The notes under the pieces: model-generated
What the model saw: only the letters and a program-made list of their open reading frames with translations
What the model was told of the DNA's origin: nothing
Database searches by the model: none
Program-made: the position numbers and the translations under genes
Shown here: one piece after another, positions 6,456 through 7,269 of the stretch
Layout of the letters: every line of letters begins with the position of its first letter
Position numbering within the stretch: position 1 is the stretch's first letter
Assembly: GCA_002371295.1 (NCBI GenBank)
Contig: DFGZ01000335.1
Coordinates: forward strand, 1-7,269
Direction: 5' to 3'
Length of the DNA stretch: 7,269 nt
Source: Oribacterium sp. UBA3737
GTDB lineage: Bacteria; Bacillota_A; Clostridia; Lachnospirales; Lachnospiraceae

Positions 6456-7091
6456 ATGTCTAGAAAAAAGGGTTTTGGAAGTTTACTTGGACTGGCAGCA
6501 GTTGTGGGAGGCGTAGCAGCGGTTGTTTCTTACCTTTACAAGTATCAGAAGTTTTCTGAGGAAGTGGATAAGGATTTTACAGATGTTCTTGATTCCGCTC
6601 AGGAGGTAAAGGACACCGCCAAGAGATCATATACTACACTGAAGAACGGTCAGGCAAAGGATGAGATCAAGGCTGCTGCCAAGGATCTCGGATATGCAGC
6701 GAAAAACCTTGCTATAGATGCAAAAAATCTTTGTGTTGATGCAAGCAAGGATGCATACAGGACCGTGAAGGATGCTCTCAATGAGAAGCTGGGAGAGCAG
6801 GATGTGGAAGAGGAAGATGATCTTGATATCTCTGACGAGGATGTTGTATCGGATGATGACGTGGAGATCGAGTTCTACACTGTAGAGGATGAGGAGACAA
6901 AGTCAGAAGATGATTCAGCGGTAAAGGAAGCTGAAACAGAGGCTGCTCAGCCTGATGATGCTTCGGATGAAGCTGAAGACTCCTCTGAAGGTACAGAAGA
7001 AACAGCTAAGGAAGAGCCGACAGAGACTGCCGCCGATGATAAAGAGTCTGAGGAAGAAGAAAAGGACAGTGCAGAAGAGTCTGTGAAGTAA
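6456..7091 (+). CDS. Membrane-anchored helical protein with acidic C-terminal tail (YtxH-like, hypothetical)
   Basis: A 211-residue protein of unknown function. After a basic MSRKK start, residues 8-28 form one hydrophobic, Gly/Ala/Val-rich membrane helix. Residues 30-115 are Lys/Asp/Ala-rich and predicted to form long amphipathic helices, with a repeated pattern (AAKDLGYAAKNLAIDAKNL) like the YtxH or apolipoprotein-like proteins of Firmicutes. From about residue 118 to the end the chain is very acidic (Glu, Asp, Ser, Thr) and probably disordered. There is no cleavage site or lipobox, so it is likely a membrane anchor; with the basic residues at the N-terminus, a cytoplasmic N-terminus and external tail is the positive-inside prediction, although basic residues also follow the helix. 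The start at 6456 has GGAGG (6443-6447) 8 nt upstream; a TTG at 6423 in the same frame has none. The gene has its own promoter and terminator and shows no link to the sugar operon. Related proteins are often associated with stress, which is only a hint. Confidence 0.75.
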   Translation: MSRKKGFGSLLGLAAVVGGVAAVVSYLYKYQKFSEEVDKDFTDVLDSAQEVKDTAKRSYTTLKNGQAKDEIKAAAKDLGYAAKNLAIDAKNLCVDASKDAYRTVKDALNEKLGEQDVEEEDDLDISDEDVVSDDDVEIEFYTVEDEETKSEDDSAVKEAETEAAQPDDASDEAEDSSEGTEETAKEEPTETAADDKESEEEEKDSAEESVK

Positions 7092-7114
7092 GAAAAAAAT
7101 ATTTGGTAAAAGCT

Positions 7115-7160
7115 GGTAAAGCAGGGCGCCCCGAAAACCGGGTACCCTGCTTTACTTTTT
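7115..7160 (+). terminator. Intrinsic terminator after the acidic protein gene
   Basis: GTAAAGCAGGG (7116-7126) pairs perfectly with CCCTGCTTTAC (7145-7155). Inside it CCCG (7130-7133) pairs with CGGG (7139-7142) around an AAAAC loop, and five T residues follow (7156-7160). It lies 24 bp after the stop codon. Confidence 0.92.
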
Positions 7161-7172
7161 GAATGAATAATC

Positions 7173-7185
7173 GGGAATGATTCCC
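7173..7185 (+). promoter_or_regulatory. Upstream Fur-like palindrome
   Basis: GGGAAT-G-ATTCCC is a perfect inverted repeat around one central base. In form and core (GAAT-N-ATTC) it resembles 7-1-7 boxes of the Fur family (Fur, Zur, PerR). It lies 7 bp upstream of the -35 hexamer, and a second, similar site lies exactly 50 bp away. Confidence 0.55.
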
Positions 7186-7192
7186 AAATTGG

Positions 7193-7221
7193 TTGACAAA
7201 GCAAAGAGATGATGTTATAAA
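7193..7221 (+). promoter_or_regulatory. Strong sigma-A promoter at the right edge
   Basis: A perfect TTGACA (7193-7198), 17-bp spacer and TATAAA (7216-7221). It drives the gene starting at 7259, with a leader of roughly 30 nt. Near-consensus strength combined with two flanking operators suggests a promoter that is fully on unless repressed. Confidence 0.85.
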
Positions 7222-7236
7222 TGGGAACGATTCTCA
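7222..7236 (+). promoter_or_regulatory. Downstream Fur-like operator over the start site
   Basis: TGGGAACGATTCTCA has the same layout as the upstream palindrome (GGGAA-C-G-ATTCTC, centre 7229). Read on the minus strand its left half, TGAGAAT, matches six of seven bases of the Fur half-site TGATAAT. It touches the -10 hexamer and covers the start site, the usual place for a metal-dependent repressor of the Fur family. Its centre is 50 bp from that of the upstream site. Iron is the most likely signal; zinc or peroxide sensing is possible. Confidence 0.6.
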
Positions 7237-7258
7237 TATTCATAGAGGGAGGAAGCCG

Positions 7259-7269
7259 GTGAACTCAAG
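7259..7269 (+). CDS. Start of an unknown gene, probably metal-regulated
   Basis: GTG at 7259 is preceded by AGGGAGG (7246-7252) at 6 nt spacing, and the frame continues GTG AAC TCA to the window end (Met-Asn-Ser). The ribosome site, strong promoter and operators make a real gene very likely, but three codons do not identify the product. Iron-uptake genes such as feoA or a transporter are typical targets of Fur-like control; this is inference from the regulatory region only. Confidence 0.55.

Noticed and set aside
6947..7243. Minus-strand open frame of 98 codons, very Ser-rich
   Set aside because: Its Ser-rich part is the complement of the GAA/GAT-rich acidic tail, and its other end crosses the terminator and the Fur-like promoter.
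1..7269. CRISPR arrays, tRNA or rRNA genes, insertion sequences, prophage genes
   Set aside because: No regularly spaced repeats, no tRNA-like cloverleaf, no transposase or integrase and no terminal inverted repeats were seen on either strand.

Overview
The window looks like a chromosomal segment of a gut or rumen Firmicute, most likely Lachnospiraceae (Butyrivibrio, Roseburia or Eubacterium cellulosolvens type). Supporting signs are strong GGAGG ribosome binding sites, sigma-A promoters, a lipoprotein signal on the sugar-binding protein, moderate GC and protein sequences of Clostridia type. The genus is inference.

Layout, all real genes on the plus strand. (1) 1-751: the end of a sugar-phosphate isomerase/epimerase-like TIM-barrel gene, followed by a small DUF6379 gene resembling the beta subunit of C-glycoside deglycosidases; a perfect 14-bp intrinsic terminator closes this unit at about 891. 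(2) 892-1081: a regulatory region with a 13-bp tandem direct repeat (12 of 13 identical, 23 bp apart), a good sigma-A promoter and a roughly 90-nt leader. (3) 1082-6043: a four-gene operon made of a sugar-binding lipoprotein, a double ATPase of the MglA/RbsA type, one permease and a Gfo/Idh/MocA oxidoreductase, ended by a terminator at about 6112. (4) 6113-6366: non-coding or decayed DNA with one 60-codon open stretch that I do not recognise. (5) 6367-7160: a single-gene unit with its own promoter and terminator, encoding a membrane-anchored protein with a long acidic tail. (6) 7161-7269: a strong promoter bracketed by two Fur-like palindromes exactly 50 bp apart, leading into a gene that starts at the window edge.

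The first two units fit one catabolic theme. The ABC transporter would import a sugar or small glycoside, the oxidoreductase would oxidise the sugar (in known C-glycoside pathways, to the 3-keto form), and the isomerase-like protein plus the DUF6379 protein would cleave the glycosidic bond of the keto-glycoside. The family assignments are fairly firm. The shared pathway and the substrate are inference, because the left edge cuts the first gene and the two units are separated by a terminator.
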